Source: a virus. From it: a DNA stretch of 54,548 bases. This document shows positions 16,294-23,792 of this stretch, one piece after another. A program made the position numbers and the translations under genes. Location: IMG/VR virus record IMGVR_UViG_3300015373_000006, positions 1 to 54,548 of that record, one strand, 5' to 3'. Numbering within the stretch: the first letter of the stretch is position 1; the number at the start of each line of letters is the position of its first letter. The notes under the pieces were generated by a model. The model saw nothing but the letters and a program-made list of their open reading frames with translations. It searched no databases and had not been told where the DNA came from.

Positions 16294-16423
16294 GGGAGAG
16301 TCGGTCGATCAATTTTCGCCACCAGCGCCGCCGGACCAACGTGCCGTCCGGTACAGCGTCGCAACTCTCGCGCCAGAGGCGGTCTAGCAATGCCTTTTCC
16401 TCAGGCGTCTCCTGGTAGCCCAT
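16286..16423 (-). CDS. Small hypothetical protein, 45 aa
   Basis: MGYQETPEEKALLDRLWRES followed by a basic Trp-rich tail (RRRWWRKLIDRLSRG). AGGGGCAGCGG precedes the ATG, and the stop overlaps the GTG of the replication gene. It may be a cofactor of the primase-like protein; this is only suggested by position. Confidence 0.65.
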   Translation of the reverse strand: MGYQETPEEKALLDRLWRESCDAVPDGTLVRRRWWRKLIDRLSRG

Positions 16424-16781
16424 CCGCTGCCCCTAATCCCTTCGGCGAGACAATCTCCACTTCGATGCCCCGCTTGTTTGCCTCGGCGACGGTGTGACCC
16501 GTGCCTGTGGACTGTCCATCCCAGAAGGCGATCACGAGGTCCGGCTCCTGGTCGAGCATTTCGATGTTACGAAGCACCCCTGCGGCCTTCCCCTGCTCCC
16601 GCCACTTCGCAGGGTAGGCCGTCTCGGGTATGCCTAAGGCTCTCGCATAGAGGGCGGCGATGGTGTCAGCACCACGAGCGCCGCCGTGGATGATCCTTGC
16701 ACCTCGGGGGAGTCGCTGCAAGCGCAGTTTGATGACGAGTGGGTCGCCCCAGCTCCGGCTGCCGCAGACGAGGACGAGCAT
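16401..16781 (-). CDS. SLOG-family (DUF2493-like) nucleotide-binding protein, 126 aa
   Basis: MLVLVCGSRSWGD at the N-terminus and IIHGGARGADTIAALYARAL are the glycine-rich loops of the YspA/SLOG Rossmann-like fold, which binds nucleotides or nucleotide-derived signals; DLVIAFWDGQSTGTGHTV completes it. The length fits the family. Proteins of this type are frequent in phages, with no proven role. The start overlaps the upstream stop in TAATG. Confidence 0.8.
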   Translation of the reverse strand: MLVLVCGSRSWGDPLVIKLRLQRLPRGARIIHGGARGADTIAALYARALGIPETAYPAKWREQGKAAGVLRNIEMLDQEPDLVIAFWDGQSTGTGHTVAEANKRGIEVEIVSPKGLGAADGLPGDA

Positions 16782-17167
16782 TACGAGCGGGACCTCGATT
16801 TCGCCGTGGCTGTCGAGGAGACGGAGCCTCGCGTACCGGAGACGCGCTTCTCGGCCTGTGGTTCCCGCCCGAAATTACAGGGCGTGGGGCCAGCGGCAAA
16901 CTCGCTGCGGGGAGTTACCCCACGCCTGTTGTCTAGGCTTGCGTCCGGTGATCGTTGTGCCAGCGCCGAACGGTTTGCGCCTTGGCCTAACTCCTCGTCG
17001 TACCTGATTCTCGTGATGTGGACGACCCATTTCTCGGGCAGCAGCGAGCCGACGAACTCGACCAGCACGTTGCGCGGCCCGCCCCGGCCGTCCCAGGCTG
17101 CCAGCACGACGGCGCGGCGGCCAGCCACCCTGACCGCGCTGCCGATTTCGGGCCTGGTGAATCTCAC
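16781..17167 (-). CDS. Hypothetical protein, 128 aa
   Basis: The first 65 residues look like a folded beta-rich domain (AVRVAGRRAVVLAAWDGRGG, NVLVEFVGSLLPEKWVVHIT); the last 60 are a Ser/Arg-rich, probably disordered tail. I chose the GTG at 17167, which follows GGGGAGCAGCC and overlaps the upstream stop in GTGA. Other frames open here are not convincing. Confidence 0.55.
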   Translation of the reverse strand: MRFTRPEIGSAVRVAGRRAVVLAAWDGRGGPRNVLVEFVGSLLPEKWVVHITRIRYDEELGQGANRSALAQRSPDASLDNRRGVTPRSEFAAGPTPCNFGREPQAEKRVSGTRGSVSSTATAKSRSRS

Positions 17168-17280
17168 GGCTGCTCCCCGCGCTGCACCACAGGAGGCCAA
17201 TACAAAGTTTGCCCCTGCCGCGAGCGCGTCCATGTATCCCAACTAAACGACAGCGGGAAAGCGCAGACACCGATGGTCAC
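17164..17280 (-). CDS. Possible small protein, 38 aa
   Basis: GTG start; MTIGVCAFPLSFSWDTWTR then QTLYWPPVVQRGEQP. The stop overlaps the next GTG. The final GEQP is shared with the coiled-coil protein just upstream, hinting at local duplication. Function unknown. Confidence 0.45.
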   Translation of the reverse strand: MTIGVCAFPLSFSWDTWTRSRQGQTLYWPPVVQRGEQP

Positions 17281-17294
17281 AACGACCCGCCGCC

Positions 17295-17582
17295 TCACGG
17301 CTGCTCCCCTAGCTGCACCAGGGCGGCGCGAGCGATGCCCGACTCCGTGCTGCGGTTGCCTCGATAGTCGATGGTGGCGATCTCCCGCAGCGCGTCTATC
17401 GCCTGCCGCCGCTGAACGCGCAGTTGCTCAACCTCGGCAAAGACACGCACCGCAGACGGAGTGAGTTTCGCAAGCGCCGCGTCCCGTTCCTCCTGCGCCT
17501 GCCGTAGCTCGGCTTCCAACGCCTCCCATTGCGCCACGATCTCGGGGAACGTCATCGACTCATGGATGCGCGGTTCGCTCAT
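17295..17582 (-). CDS. Coiled-coil protein, 95 aa, paralogue of the one at 1668
   Basis: Residues about 10-75 form a heptad-rich helix (IVAQWEALEAELRQAQEERD and on), with QAIDALREIA matching the paralogue at 1668-1967. A 25-base identical stretch is shared (17382-17406 and 1749-1773). Probably a dimeric coiled coil; function unknown. Confidence 0.7.
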   Translation of the reverse strand: MSEPRIHESMTFPEIVAQWEALEAELRQAQEERDAALAKLTPSAVRVFAEVEQLRVQRRQAIDALREIATIDYRGNRSTESGIARAALVQLGEQP

Positions 17583-17583
17583 A

Positions 17584-17727
17584 TCAGACGTAAGACCTCC
17601 GTGGTGCAAAGGTGACATAGGGGTGAAGGGCCGGATCGCACCGACCGTCCACTCGGCGTGAGGAGCGCTCTGCTGACACGATCACGGCATCGACCCGGAG
17701 TGCAGGCGCGAGGTGTCCGGCCCTCAT
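17584..17727 (-). CDS. Possible small protein, 47 aa
   Basis: ATG overlapping the upstream stop in ATGA, with GGAGCGGCGAGG before it; it ends two bases before the next start. The sequence (MRAGHLAPALRVDAVIVSAE and a basic, Pro-rich tail) has no known motif. Confidence 0.45.
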   Translation of the reverse strand: MRAGHLAPALRVDAVIVSAERSSRRVDGRCDPALHPYVTFAPRRSYV

Positions 17728-18125
17728 CCTCGCCGCTCCGTGTGCGACGGGTCGGGTAGAACGACCGTGCCCCAGGTGGCGTCTGTGAGTTCCAGGCCGT
17801 TCACCGCGAGCGGCGTGTACGTGACGCCCTTCGGCAGCACCATTACCTTGTGCGTCTTGTGGGCCTCGGCATAGTGCCGAATAGCGGCGGCTGGCGTGAT
17901 CGTCTTGCCCCGCAGGGCCGCCGCGACGCGCTCCTCCAGCTCCTCCAGGCTGATCCGGTCATAGACGTACTCGGCCTTCGCTCGCTCAATCGTCGCCTCA
18001 CGGCCGTCGGTGGCGAGCAGGTAGCGCGGAGCCGGGTCGCCGAAGCCTGTGATCTCGACCCAGGAGTCCCTGATTTCCTCCAGCCCTCTGATCTCCACCT
18101 CCGATGCTTGTCTAGGCACGCGCAC
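17724..18125 (-). CDS. Hypothetical protein, 133 aa
   Basis: A beta-rich first half and a helical segment with YDRISLEELEERVAAALRG, which resembles the short SHOCT/DUF1707-type helix pair; then KVMVLPKGVTYTPLAVNG. GTG start, overlapping the upstream gene by 14 bp; an internal GTG two codons on is possible. Function unknown. Confidence 0.6.
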   Translation of the reverse strand: MRVPRQASEVEIRGLEEIRDSWVEITGFGDPAPRYLLATDGREATIERAKAEYVYDRISLEELEERVAAALRGKTITPAAAIRHYAEAHKTHKVMVLPKGVTYTPLAVNGLELTDATWGTVVLPDPSHTERRG

Positions 18126-18270
18126 GCCCCGCAGCGATGATCCGTTCCTGGTGCAGCAGCCTGCGTTCCACCTGGACGCGGCGCGTGACGGTCAGGCATG
18201 GCTTCCCGGCCCTCGCGCCGCAGAGGGGGCAGCGGGTCTGGATTGCCACGTCCAGCGGGACACCCATCAT
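18112..18270 (-). CDS. Zinc-finger protein, 52 aa
   Basis: CPLCGARAGKPCLT is the zinc-binding signature found in many small actinobacterial and actinophage proteins, followed by a basic helix (RRVQVERRLLHQERIIAAGR). Probably nucleic-acid binding. The first ATG of an ATGATG pair overlaps the upstream stop. Confidence 0.7.
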   Translation of the reverse strand: MMGVPLDVAIQTRCPLCGARAGKPCLTVTRRVQVERRLLHQERIIAAGRARA

Positions 18271-18380
18271 GCGGTCCATTCTTTGCCGCAGGAGATACAC
18301 CTATATTGCGCGGCGAGTAGGCCACGAACACGCACGCTGGCTCGGGGATGAAATCCAAGGAAGCAGAGCAAGCGGCTCAT
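18267..18380 (-). CDS. Small zinc-ribbon peptide, 37 aa
   Basis: MSRLLCFLGFHP then QYRCISCGKEWTA: a Cys/His start and a CxxC end make one zinc knuckle. I recall peptides of this shape in many phages. ATGA overlaps on both sides support it. Confidence 0.65.
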   Translation of the reverse strand: MSRLLCFLGFHPRASVRVRGLLAAQYRCISCGKEWTA

Positions 18381-18868
18381 GCGGTCGTCACCTCGCGCAC
18401 CAGCACCATCCGGGTCGCCCACGCGATACAGAAGGCGTCGGCGGCGTCCTGCGTCAGATGCGGCGTGTTGAGGCCACCCGGCTGACCGCCCCAATGCTGC
18501 TCGGCGAACTCCATCAGGGGCGGCTTGCCGATATGGGAGACGCCGATCTGCTTGCGCCACGCCTGCGGCTTCCAGGGATGAACGTACAGCCCGTCAGGGA
18601 GGCAGGCAAGGATCGCGCCCTGCGTGCGGTAGATCGGCGCGTCGGCGCTACGGGCTGGCCCACGAGGGTCCTCGATCCCGAGCGCGATCACGTTGCGCCA
18701 CGCGGTTGAGTCCCAGACGAATTTCCTTAGGCCCGCGACGTGCTGCGCCCGGTCGAAGGCGTCCACGCCGATCAGCGGCCAGCGCTCGTGGAACGCCTGG
18801 TCGGAATCCTCCTCCAGCAGCACGAGGTCGATCCCGTGCGAATCGAAATCTACGCCCGCGACCCACAT
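18377..18868 (-). CDS. RuvC-like Holliday junction resolvase, 163 aa
   Basis: The RNase H-like fold is suggested by VAGVDFDSHGIDLVLL at the start (first catalytic Asp), an acidic strand VIALGIEDPRG in the middle and QDAADAFCIA near the end (last acidic pair). Length fits RuvC-type phage resolvases. It would resolve branched replication intermediates before packaging. The ATG at 18868 overlaps the upstream stop. Confidence 0.75.
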   Translation of the reverse strand: MWVAGVDFDSHGIDLVLLEEDSDQAFHERWPLIGVDAFDRAQHVAGLRKFVWDSTAWRNVIALGIEDPRGPARSADAPIYRTQGAILACLPDGLYVHPWKPQAWRKQIGVSHIGKPPLMEFAEQHWGGQPGGLNTPHLTQDAADAFCIAWATRMVLVREVTTA

Positions 18869-19236
18869 CAGGTCGCCACCGCGTAAGGGGCGAGGAAGCA
18901 GGTATGCCCGTGGTCGTTGAACAACTGCGACATCGCCCGAGCGCCGTCGAGGTTCCACGAGTGAATCTTGATCGTCGCCGGGACGTGGCCCGTCTCGCAC
19001 ATCCAGCGCACGAGGTCGAGGCCCGTCTCTACGGCTTCGCCCCGGCCGAACAGCAGCTCCGGGTCGGCAGCGATCTGTTCCTCGGAGAAATGGTCGAGGC
19101 CGAGGTCGTGATCCATGCTGATCTCGGCGACCACGATCTCCTCGTCGCTGAGTATTTCCCGTGCGGCGGCGTTGGTGCGGACCCAGACCCACCCCTCGGG
19201 CGCAGGTCGAATGTCGTCATGCCAGAGGCGCACCAT
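18868..19236 (-). CDS. cREC (cyclic-phosphate processing receiver-like) domain protein, 122 aa
   Basis: MVRLWHDDIRPAPEGWVWVR, then EISMDHDLGLDH and ATIKIHSWNLDGARAMSQLF match the receiver-like cREC family as I know it: DD after the first strand, a DHDLG loop and an HS-N-GA segment. Such proteins are predicted to handle cyclic phosphates or nucleotides and appear in phages and defence islands. The ATG overlaps the upstream stop. Biochemistry is unproven. Confidence 0.7.
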   Translation of the reverse strand: MVRLWHDDIRPAPEGWVWVRTNAAAREILSDEEIVVAEISMDHDLGLDHFSEEQIAADPELLFGRGEAVETGLDLVRWMCETGHVPATIKIHSWNLDGARAMSQLFNDHGHTCFLAPYAVAT

Positions 19237-19457
19237 CAGAAGGGGATCGTCTTGTCGGAGGGGTCGAAATCGACGGTGCCGGAGCCGTGGCACATCGGGC
19301 AGCGGTCGGCATCCTCTGGCTCGCGGCCGTAGCAGACGCCAGCGCCCTTGCAGAGCGGGCACTCGTAGAGGTCAAGCAGGCTCATCTGTGCATCAGACCC
19401 GGCCCGACTTGCACTCGGCAGGCGGCTTTTGTGACCTTCCCCGCGCGGGTCAATCAT
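19236..19457 (-). CDS. DnaJ-type zinc-finger protein, 73 aa
   Basis: Two CxxCxGxG-like elements (CPLCKGAGVCYG and CPMCHGSGTVDF) form a DnaJ-like zinc site. I chose the ATG at 19457, which overlaps the upstream stop in ATGA and follows GGAGACGAGG; a later ATG (19385) would shorten it to 49 residues. Confidence 0.65.
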   Translation of the reverse strand: MIDPRGEGHKSRLPSASRAGSDAQMSLLDLYECPLCKGAGVCYGREPEDADRCPMCHGSGTVDFDPSDKTIPF

Positions 19458-19765
19458 CGCCTCGTCTCCGTCAGCGTCATACCGTCGCTCATCAGACCGC
19501 TCTCCAACACGAAGTCGTGCAGGTTGGCAACGGCGTAGAGCGCAGCGATCTGCTCGACAATCGTTGGGCCTGTCGGCTGCTCACCACCGAGGGGCGGCGT
19601 CGCGTGATGACGCGGCCAGGGCACATCGACCCGGCAATGGATCGCAGGGAATTTCGTCTCGCCCTCGGGCGCGTAACCGTAGGGATGGTGGCCGACCTGA
19701 AGCGTGTGCGAAATACCCGCCTCAGACAGCGCCTCCGTTAGCTCCATTGCTCGCTCAAAGGTCAT
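19454..19765 (-). CDS. Hypothetical protein, 103 aa
   Basis: A helix (ERAMELTEALSEAG), a His/Tyr-rich loop (VGHHPYGYAPEG) and a second helical part; no recognised family. The ATG overlaps the upstream stop. Confidence 0.6.
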   Translation of the reverse strand: MTFERAMELTEALSEAGISHTLQVGHHPYGYAPEGETKFPAIHCRVDVPWPRHHATPPLGGEQPTGPTIVEQIAALYAVANLHDFVLESGLMSDGMTLTETRR

Positions 19766-19914
19766 TTCACGACCTCGTTGAGAAGTAGGAGGGCGTCGAT
19801 GGCGAGCAGCGTGAAGGCCGCGACGACCATCGGCCAGGGGAAGTGGACGAAGAACGAGGACACGACGAGCATGACTAGCGCCCCACGCCAGAACCAGGCC
19901 GTCTTGCTGTTCAT
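19762..19914 (-). CDS. Membrane protein, 50 aa
   Basis: Two hydrophobic segments (GALVMLVVSSFFVHF and VVAAFTLLAIDALLLL) separated by a Pro-Trp turn: a two-pass membrane protein. ATGA overlap with the upstream methyltransferase gene. Role unknown. Confidence 0.65.
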   Translation of the reverse strand: MNSKTAWFWRGALVMLVVSSFFVHFPWPMVVAAFTLLAIDALLLLNEVVK

Positions 19915-20810
19915 CCCAACACCGACAACTGCTGTGTGCGCCGTGCAGCGATCTCGCACGACTCCTGACTGATTTCGATGCCGATGCACTTGCGGCCGAG
20001 CCGTCGCGCCACGAGCGCGGTCGTGCCCGACCCGATGAAGGGATCGAAAATAGTTCCATTTTCGGGGCAGCCTGCAAGCACGCATGGCTCAATGAGCGCC
20101 TGCGGGAACGTCGCGTAGTGCGGATCGGGATTACTCTCGGTCGGGACGGTCCAGACGGAACGCTTGTTCTTGCCCTGGCCCTCCGTGAGCGTGATCGCGC
20201 CCGTGCCCTGGCCGCCGCCGTTCGTGTCCACGCCCTCGCGCACCGTCCGGCGCTTCACCAGCTCGCGCTTCTCACCCGGCTTGATCCAGCCCATTGACCC
20301 CTTTCCCGTCGTCTGATCGCCCCACCGCTCCCACAGCGCCTCCTCGCGGATCGCGTCGGCGTCGAAGTAATAGACCTCCGACTTGGCGAAGTGGAACAGG
20401 TACTCGTGAGCTACGGTGCAGCGGTCGGTCGCGCTCGACGGCATCGGGTTCGGCTTGTGCCAGATCACGTCGCAGCGCAGCCACCAGCCAGCAGCCTTCA
20501 GCGCGAACGCGACCCTCCACGGGATACCGACCAATTCCTTGTTCGCGTAGGTGTCACCGAGGTTCAGCCAGAGCGTGCCGTCATCACGCAGCACTCGGCG
20601 CACCTCAGCAAATACTTCGACCAGCGCCTCCACGTATTTCTGCGGCGTCTCCTCGCGCCCGAGCTGCTTGTCGTCTCGGTAATCGCGCAGGTTCCAATAC
20701 GGCGGCGACGTGATGCAGCAATTCACGCTCTGACTCGGCAGTTGTCTCGTGGCCGTGAGAGCGTCGCCGAGCCAGAGCGTGAAGTCGGGATCAGAAAGGA
20801 ACGGTGTCAC
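19911..20810 (-). CDS. Site-specific DNA methyltransferase, 299 aa
   Basis: Motif IV is TSPPYW (34-39), in the beta-class order with the AdoMet-binding DPFIGSGTT near residues 256-264. SPPY is found in N4-cytosine and some N6-adenine methylases. The length and a central variable region for target recognition are typical. No restriction enzyme is nearby, so it is an orphan methylase, probably protecting phage DNA. The GTG start overlaps the upstream stop. The recognition sequence cannot be read from this gene. Confidence 0.9.
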   Translation of the reverse strand: MTPFLSDPDFTLWLGDALTATRQLPSQSVNCCITSPPYWNLRDYRDDKQLGREETPQKYVEALVEVFAEVRRVLRDDGTLWLNLGDTYANKELVGIPWRVAFALKAAGWWLRCDVIWHKPNPMPSSATDRCTVAHEYLFHFAKSEVYYFDADAIREEALWERWGDQTTGKGSMGWIKPGEKRELVKRRTVREGVDTNGGGQGTGAITLTEGQGKNKRSVWTVPTESNPDPHYATFPQALIEPCVLAGCPENGTIFDPFIGSGTTALVARRLGRKCIGIEISQESCEIAARRTQQLSVLG

Positions 20811-20890
20811 TTAGCCTTTGGCTTCGGCTTTGGCGGCTTCGTCCAGGGCGGCAGCTTGAACCGTTCGTCCAGCACGTTGTAGATCGGCAT
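20807..20890 (-). CDS. Possible small basic peptide, 27 aa
   Basis: MPIYNVLDERFKLPPWTKPP followed by a Lys/Pro tail. The stop overlaps the methyltransferase GTG, and the ATG directly follows the upstream TAA. There is no good ribosome binding site, so coupling would be needed. Confidence 0.45.
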   Translation of the reverse strand: MPIYNVLDERFKLPPWTKPPKPKPKAK

Positions 20891-20995
20891 TTAGCCGAGG
20901 CCCAGATACCAGCGGATCGGATTGGTCACGACCGCGCCCACCGTGAGGGCAAACGAGGTCGCCGTGATCGTGAGAAAGGTGAGACGTGCCTTCAT
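20891..20995 (-). CDS. Single-pass membrane peptide, 34 aa
   Basis: MKARLTFLTITATSFALTVG is a basic start plus a hydrophobic helix, then NPIRWYLGLG. AGAGGAGG precedes the ATG. It lies next to a muralytic protein, so a holin-like or signal-anchor role is possible but unproven. Confidence 0.6.
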   Translation of the reverse strand: MKARLTFLTITATSFALTVGAVVTNPIRWYLGLG

Positions 20996-21014
20996 CGTGT
21001 GCCTCCTCTTACTC

Positions 21015-21599
21015 TTAGGCGTAGCCCATACAGGGCGGTGATGTGTTCGGCCACTGACCGCGAAGCCATGAGGTCGAGTAGCCGCTGGCGCGGTACTGCC
21101 CTTCGGCGAGTGACATCTGGGCAGCAGGACTGAGTAGGTCCGGCCGAGCGACGCCTCCCCAACCGGAGGTCATTTGCAGGCCGCCGTAGTAGCCGTTGCC
21201 CGTGTTCGCGTTCCATGCGCCCTCGCCCCTGTGGATACAGAGCCAGAGAGCCATGTGTGCGATCCGTGGCTTCGGCCGTAGATGACTTGCCCGTTTCTGC
21301 CGCCCGAGCCAGAGGTTGTTGATCCAGCGCAGGTAGGCGATTGCTTCCGTGTGACGTTCTGCGTGGGCTGTTGGTGTACGTCGTACCCCCGCGCGGTCCT
21401 GGTATCGCCACGTCTTGCTGCGGTGCCATGTGATCGCGTGCCGCAGGGGAGTCACTTGGCTTGTGGATTGCAAGTGCCTCGCCTGCTGATGGTGTCCGTG
21501 AACGGACAGAGTTATGACTACTGCCGTGAGCCAACTGAGGATGATCCCTTTCCTTTCGTCGCTTGCGCGTCCTCCGGCATTGCTGCCGGGCATTTGCAT
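21015..21599 (-). CDS. Membrane-anchored transglycosylase/Rpf-like muralytic protein, 194 aa
   Basis: The C-terminal domain has ALWLCIHRGEGAW followed by NTGNGYYGGLQMTSGW, the signature of resuscitation-promoting-factor/lysozyme-like transglycosylases with a catalytic Glu in GEGAW. An N-terminal hydrophobic segment (GIILSWLTAVVITL) looks like a signal anchor. The middle is basic and low in structure. Start uncertain: I give the ATG at 21599, without a clear ribosome binding site. It lies among early genes, well away from the late endolysin at 29 kb. Confidence 0.7.
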   Translation of the reverse strand: MQMPGSNAGGRASDERKGIILSWLTAVVITLSVHGHHQQARHLQSTSQVTPLRHAITWHRSKTWRYQDRAGVRRTPTAHAERHTEAIAYLRWINNLWLGRQKRASHLRPKPRIAHMALWLCIHRGEGAWNANTGNGYYGGLQMTSGWGGVARPDLLSPAAQMSLAEGQYRASGYSTSWLRGQWPNTSPPCMGYA

Positions 21600-21757
21600 G
21601 ACGGCCAATGCAGCCACGCTTTTGCGCCGCAATTTTCACAAATTGCGTTGTAGGTCGGAACGTCACCTCCGTAGGTTTCGGTTCCAATAGGTGTAACTAC
21701 GGGCGGCACGCGCCGCCATTGATGCGGAAGCACCTTGCTGCTAGTCCGGCTGCTCAT
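21518..21757 (-). CDS. Small zinc-finger protein, 79 aa
   Basis: CENCGAKAWLHWPSCKCP gives a Cys-rich zinc site; flanks are polar. It overlaps the muralytic gene by 82 bp in another frame, which is unusually long here. The ATG at 21757 lies inside the upstream gene's end. An internal start would not change the zinc site. Confidence 0.6.
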   Translation of the reverse strand: MSSRTSSKVLPHQWRRVPPVVTPIGTETYGGDVPTYNAICENCGAKAWLHWPSCKCPAAMPEDAQATKGKGSSSVGSRQ

Positions 21758-21932
21758 CAGGCTCTTGGTTGTTGCCGGAGATCAGCAGGGCGTAGAACCA
21801 TGCTGCCGCAACGAAGAACGCCTCGTTGCGTGTGGCCCCCTCGCTGCGAGCGCCACGAAAGATGCGTGAACCGCCGATGCCCATTTCCTCTAGGGCACGC
21901 TGCTGCTCTAGGTCGTCAATCGGATTACCCAC
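21741..21932 (-). CDS. Hypothetical protein with one hydrophobic helix, 63 aa
   Basis: An acidic, helical N-terminus (NPIDDLEQQRALEEMG) and AFFVAAAWFYALLI near the end, which may span the membrane. GTG start overlapping the stop of the RDF-like gene. Confidence 0.6.
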   Translation of the reverse strand: MGNPIDDLEQQRALEEMGIGGSRIFRGARSEGATRNEAFFVAAAWFYALLISGNNQEPDEQPD

Positions 21933-23202
21933 CGACAGGCTCCTGTGTGTCCAGCTTTGCGCCCGCCTTGGCGATCTGATCGGTCAGCCAATGCAGGAGC
22001 AGGGAGCGCTGCTCGTGGGAGTAGGGGTCGATGCCCTCGCGCTTCTCGGCAATGGCGTTGCGGGCCTCGGTCGAGCGCCCGAGTTCTTCGGCCTTGCCGA
22101 GCAGGTTCTTGATCGCGCCTTCGATCTCAAACCACGCCAGCACCAAGTCCACATGGTCGCCCAGGACGCCTTGTGAGGAGGGCTGTCCGGTTAGCTGCTC
22201 CGTGATCGCGTGGCGCTCGTCATCGGTCAGGCCGTAGAAGTCGGCCCGTGCCCGGATGAGCCGTTGCTGCGCCTCCGACGCGAGCGGGGGTCCGGGGTCA
22301 TGGACCCTCTCCGGCTCCTCAACAGGCACGGGCACGTCTGAAAGCCAATCCTCAGAATCCTCGGCACCGATGGGGGCCGCCGAACGAGCAGAGCGGGTGC
22401 GTTGCGCTTCCGGCCCTGACTCGACGGCGGCCAGCCCGTCGGCAAGCGTCGCCTCCCCACGAGACGACGCTGGCAACGGCGTGTAACTCAGGGAGGTCAC
22501 ACCGTCACCATCATCAGTAGCAGCGCTGGCCGCAGGCAGCGCAGCCTGCCCTGATGAACCCCCTTCTGGCAAACCGCCCCGAGCAATCTGGATCATTTCC
22601 AACGGGCGTATGTCGAGGTCGAGCGTCGGCACGGGGTAGTGTCGCGTTTGACCACCTCGGATGGACGTGCGCTGGTCGATACGCAACCGCGCAGGGAGTA
22701 GGACGCCACGGGCGGTCGCCATTTCCAGCAGGTCCACAGCGCCAGCCAGCTCGACGGCGGCGTAGTAGCCCTGCGTGTCGAGCCGCCAGCAACCGATCCC
22801 CGGCACGTCCGGCAGCATCACGGCAAGCCGCGTGTGCGGCTTGCACTCACGGTTGTCGGGATCGCATTTGCAGGGGCCGTCGCTGATCGCTTCGCTCTCG
22901 CCGTCACAGCGGCGCTGGCAGCCACCACCGGACCACAATTCGTAGTGCTGGCTGAGGGTCTGACCGGGAAGCAGCAGAATCGGCAAGGCATCTGTTTCCG
23001 TGTGCAGCGCCCACTGACCTTCGTGGCCTTGCCAGGGCGTGACGCTACCGCCATATGCTTCGGCAGCGGCGTCCAGGCGCACCTTGTCGCGTCCGGTCAA
23101 TTTCCAAGTTTGAAGGCGGGTCGGATACCCCTGCGCGTTCTTCTCGCCCATACGGATGCGGCCGACCTCAACGAGTCGGCGCTGAAGGTCAATGAGGGGC
23201 AT
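21925..23202 (-). CDS. Gp3/recombination-directionality-factor-like protein, 425 aa
   Basis: MPLIDLQRRLVEVGRIRMG and WSGGGCQRRCDG with four further cysteines, then TRLAVMLPDVPGIGCWRLDT, match the phage Gp3-like family named after the recombination directionality factor of serine-integrase phages, as I know it. The C-terminal 190 residues are a poorly conserved extension with a helical end. In temperate relatives it redirects the serine integrase to excision; here no integrase is visible, so a replication or recombination role is more likely. It lies beside the nuclease and repressor genes. Confidence 0.75.
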   Translation of the reverse strand: MPLIDLQRRLVEVGRIRMGEKNAQGYPTRLQTWKLTGRDKVRLDAAAEAYGGSVTPWQGHEGQWALHTETDALPILLLPGQTLSQHYELWSGGGCQRRCDGESEAISDGPCKCDPDNRECKPHTRLAVMLPDVPGIGCWRLDTQGYYAAVELAGAVDLLEMATARGVLLPARLRIDQRTSIRGGQTRHYPVPTLDLDIRPLEMIQIARGGLPEGGSSGQAALPAASAATDDGDGVTSLSYTPLPASSRGEATLADGLAAVESGPEAQRTRSARSAAPIGAEDSEDWLSDVPVPVEEPERVHDPGPPLASEAQQRLIRARADFYGLTDDERHAITEQLTGQPSSQGVLGDHVDLVLAWFEIEGAIKNLLGKAEELGRSTEARNAIAEKREGIDPYSHEQRSLLLHWLTDQIAKAGAKLDTQEPVGG

Positions 23203-23581
23203 AGTCGGGGTGCCTCGTTTCCATATGACGGGCGAGGTTCTGGAAGCTGCGGTTGCAGCAGGGACAGACGCCGTTGGCGACGCGGGCCAGCTTTTTCCTC
23301 TGCTTCGTCACCACGCCGCGCGTTGCGGCATGGGAGCGCTCCTCGGCGTGAAGTAGCTCCAGCCGCGCGTTCGCCTGACGCTCGGCCTCCCTGCGGCGCT
23401 GCTGTTCCTTCTCTAGCTTCGCCTGCACGCTTTCGACGTAGTGCTGCTGGTGCCCATTCGGGCAGTAGAAGTCCCGCCCGGTTCGCAGTAAGTCCTCATT
23501 CACCTGCGACGGCACGGCGAACAGAGCGCCGCACTTGAAGCAGTCGATCACCGTGTAGGTCGTTGAGATCGTGAGGCTCAT
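23189..23581 (-). CDS. Zinc-ribbon plus C2H2 zinc-finger protein, 130 aa
   Basis: An N-terminal CFKCGALFAV with CPNGHQQH forms one zinc site, a central helix follows (coiled coil from about 50 to 85), and the C-terminal CPCCNRSFQNLARHMETRH is a classic C2H2 finger. Likely DNA- or RNA-binding. Its ATG lies behind a structured leader (23585-23601). Confidence 0.8.
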   Translation of the reverse strand: MSLTISTTYTVIDCFKCGALFAVPSQVNEDLLRTGRDFYCPNGHQQHYVESVQAKLEKEQQRRREAERQANARLELLHAEERSHAATRGVVTKQRKKLARVANGVCPCCNRSFQNLARHMETRHPDYAPH

Positions 23582-23584
23582 GCC

Positions 23585-23601
23585 CCTCCCTTCAGTAGAG
23601 G
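23585..23601 (-). promoter_or_regulatory. Start-associated RNA hairpin (copy 5)
   Basis: CCTC-TACTGAAGG-GAGG on the minus strand, again a different stem around the fixed core, four bases before the ATG. Confidence 0.6.
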
Positions 23602-23647
23602 CCAGCCCCCCAGGGGTTCGCTCCCTGACGAACGGAGGCTGGCTTTT
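23601..23647. terminator. Hairpin with T-run between two early genes
   Basis: GCCAGCC (23601-23607) pairs with GGCTGGC (23637-23643), followed by TTTTCTC on the + strand. On the minus strand it lies directly upstream of the zinc-finger leader. It could terminate antisense transcription or attenuate the operon. Orientation favours the + strand. Confidence 0.45.
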
Positions 23648-23684
23648 CTCTGACGTGCGGGATGAATCCCGGCGAACACCTTGG

Positions 23685-23792
23685 TCACGTCACCCACGTC
23701 CAGATTGCGTACAGACCGAGGGCGAACAGCGCCGCCGTCAGCCAACCGCCGATGATGGCTCCGGCCCACACGATCCCGAGGGGCAGCCTCAC
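23685..23792 (-). CDS. Single-pass membrane peptide, 35 aa
   Basis: GTG start overlapping the nuclease stop in GTGA; the peptide is VRLPLGIVWAGAI followed by GGWLTAALFALGLYAIW, one or two short membrane helices. Role unknown. Confidence 0.6.
   Translation of the reverse strand: MRLPLGIVWAGAIIGGWLTAALFALGLYAIWTWVT

Noticed and set aside
16686-17246. Plus-strand frame of 186 codons
   Set aside because: It runs antisense to overlapping minus-strand genes joined by stop-start overlaps; no ribosome binding site.
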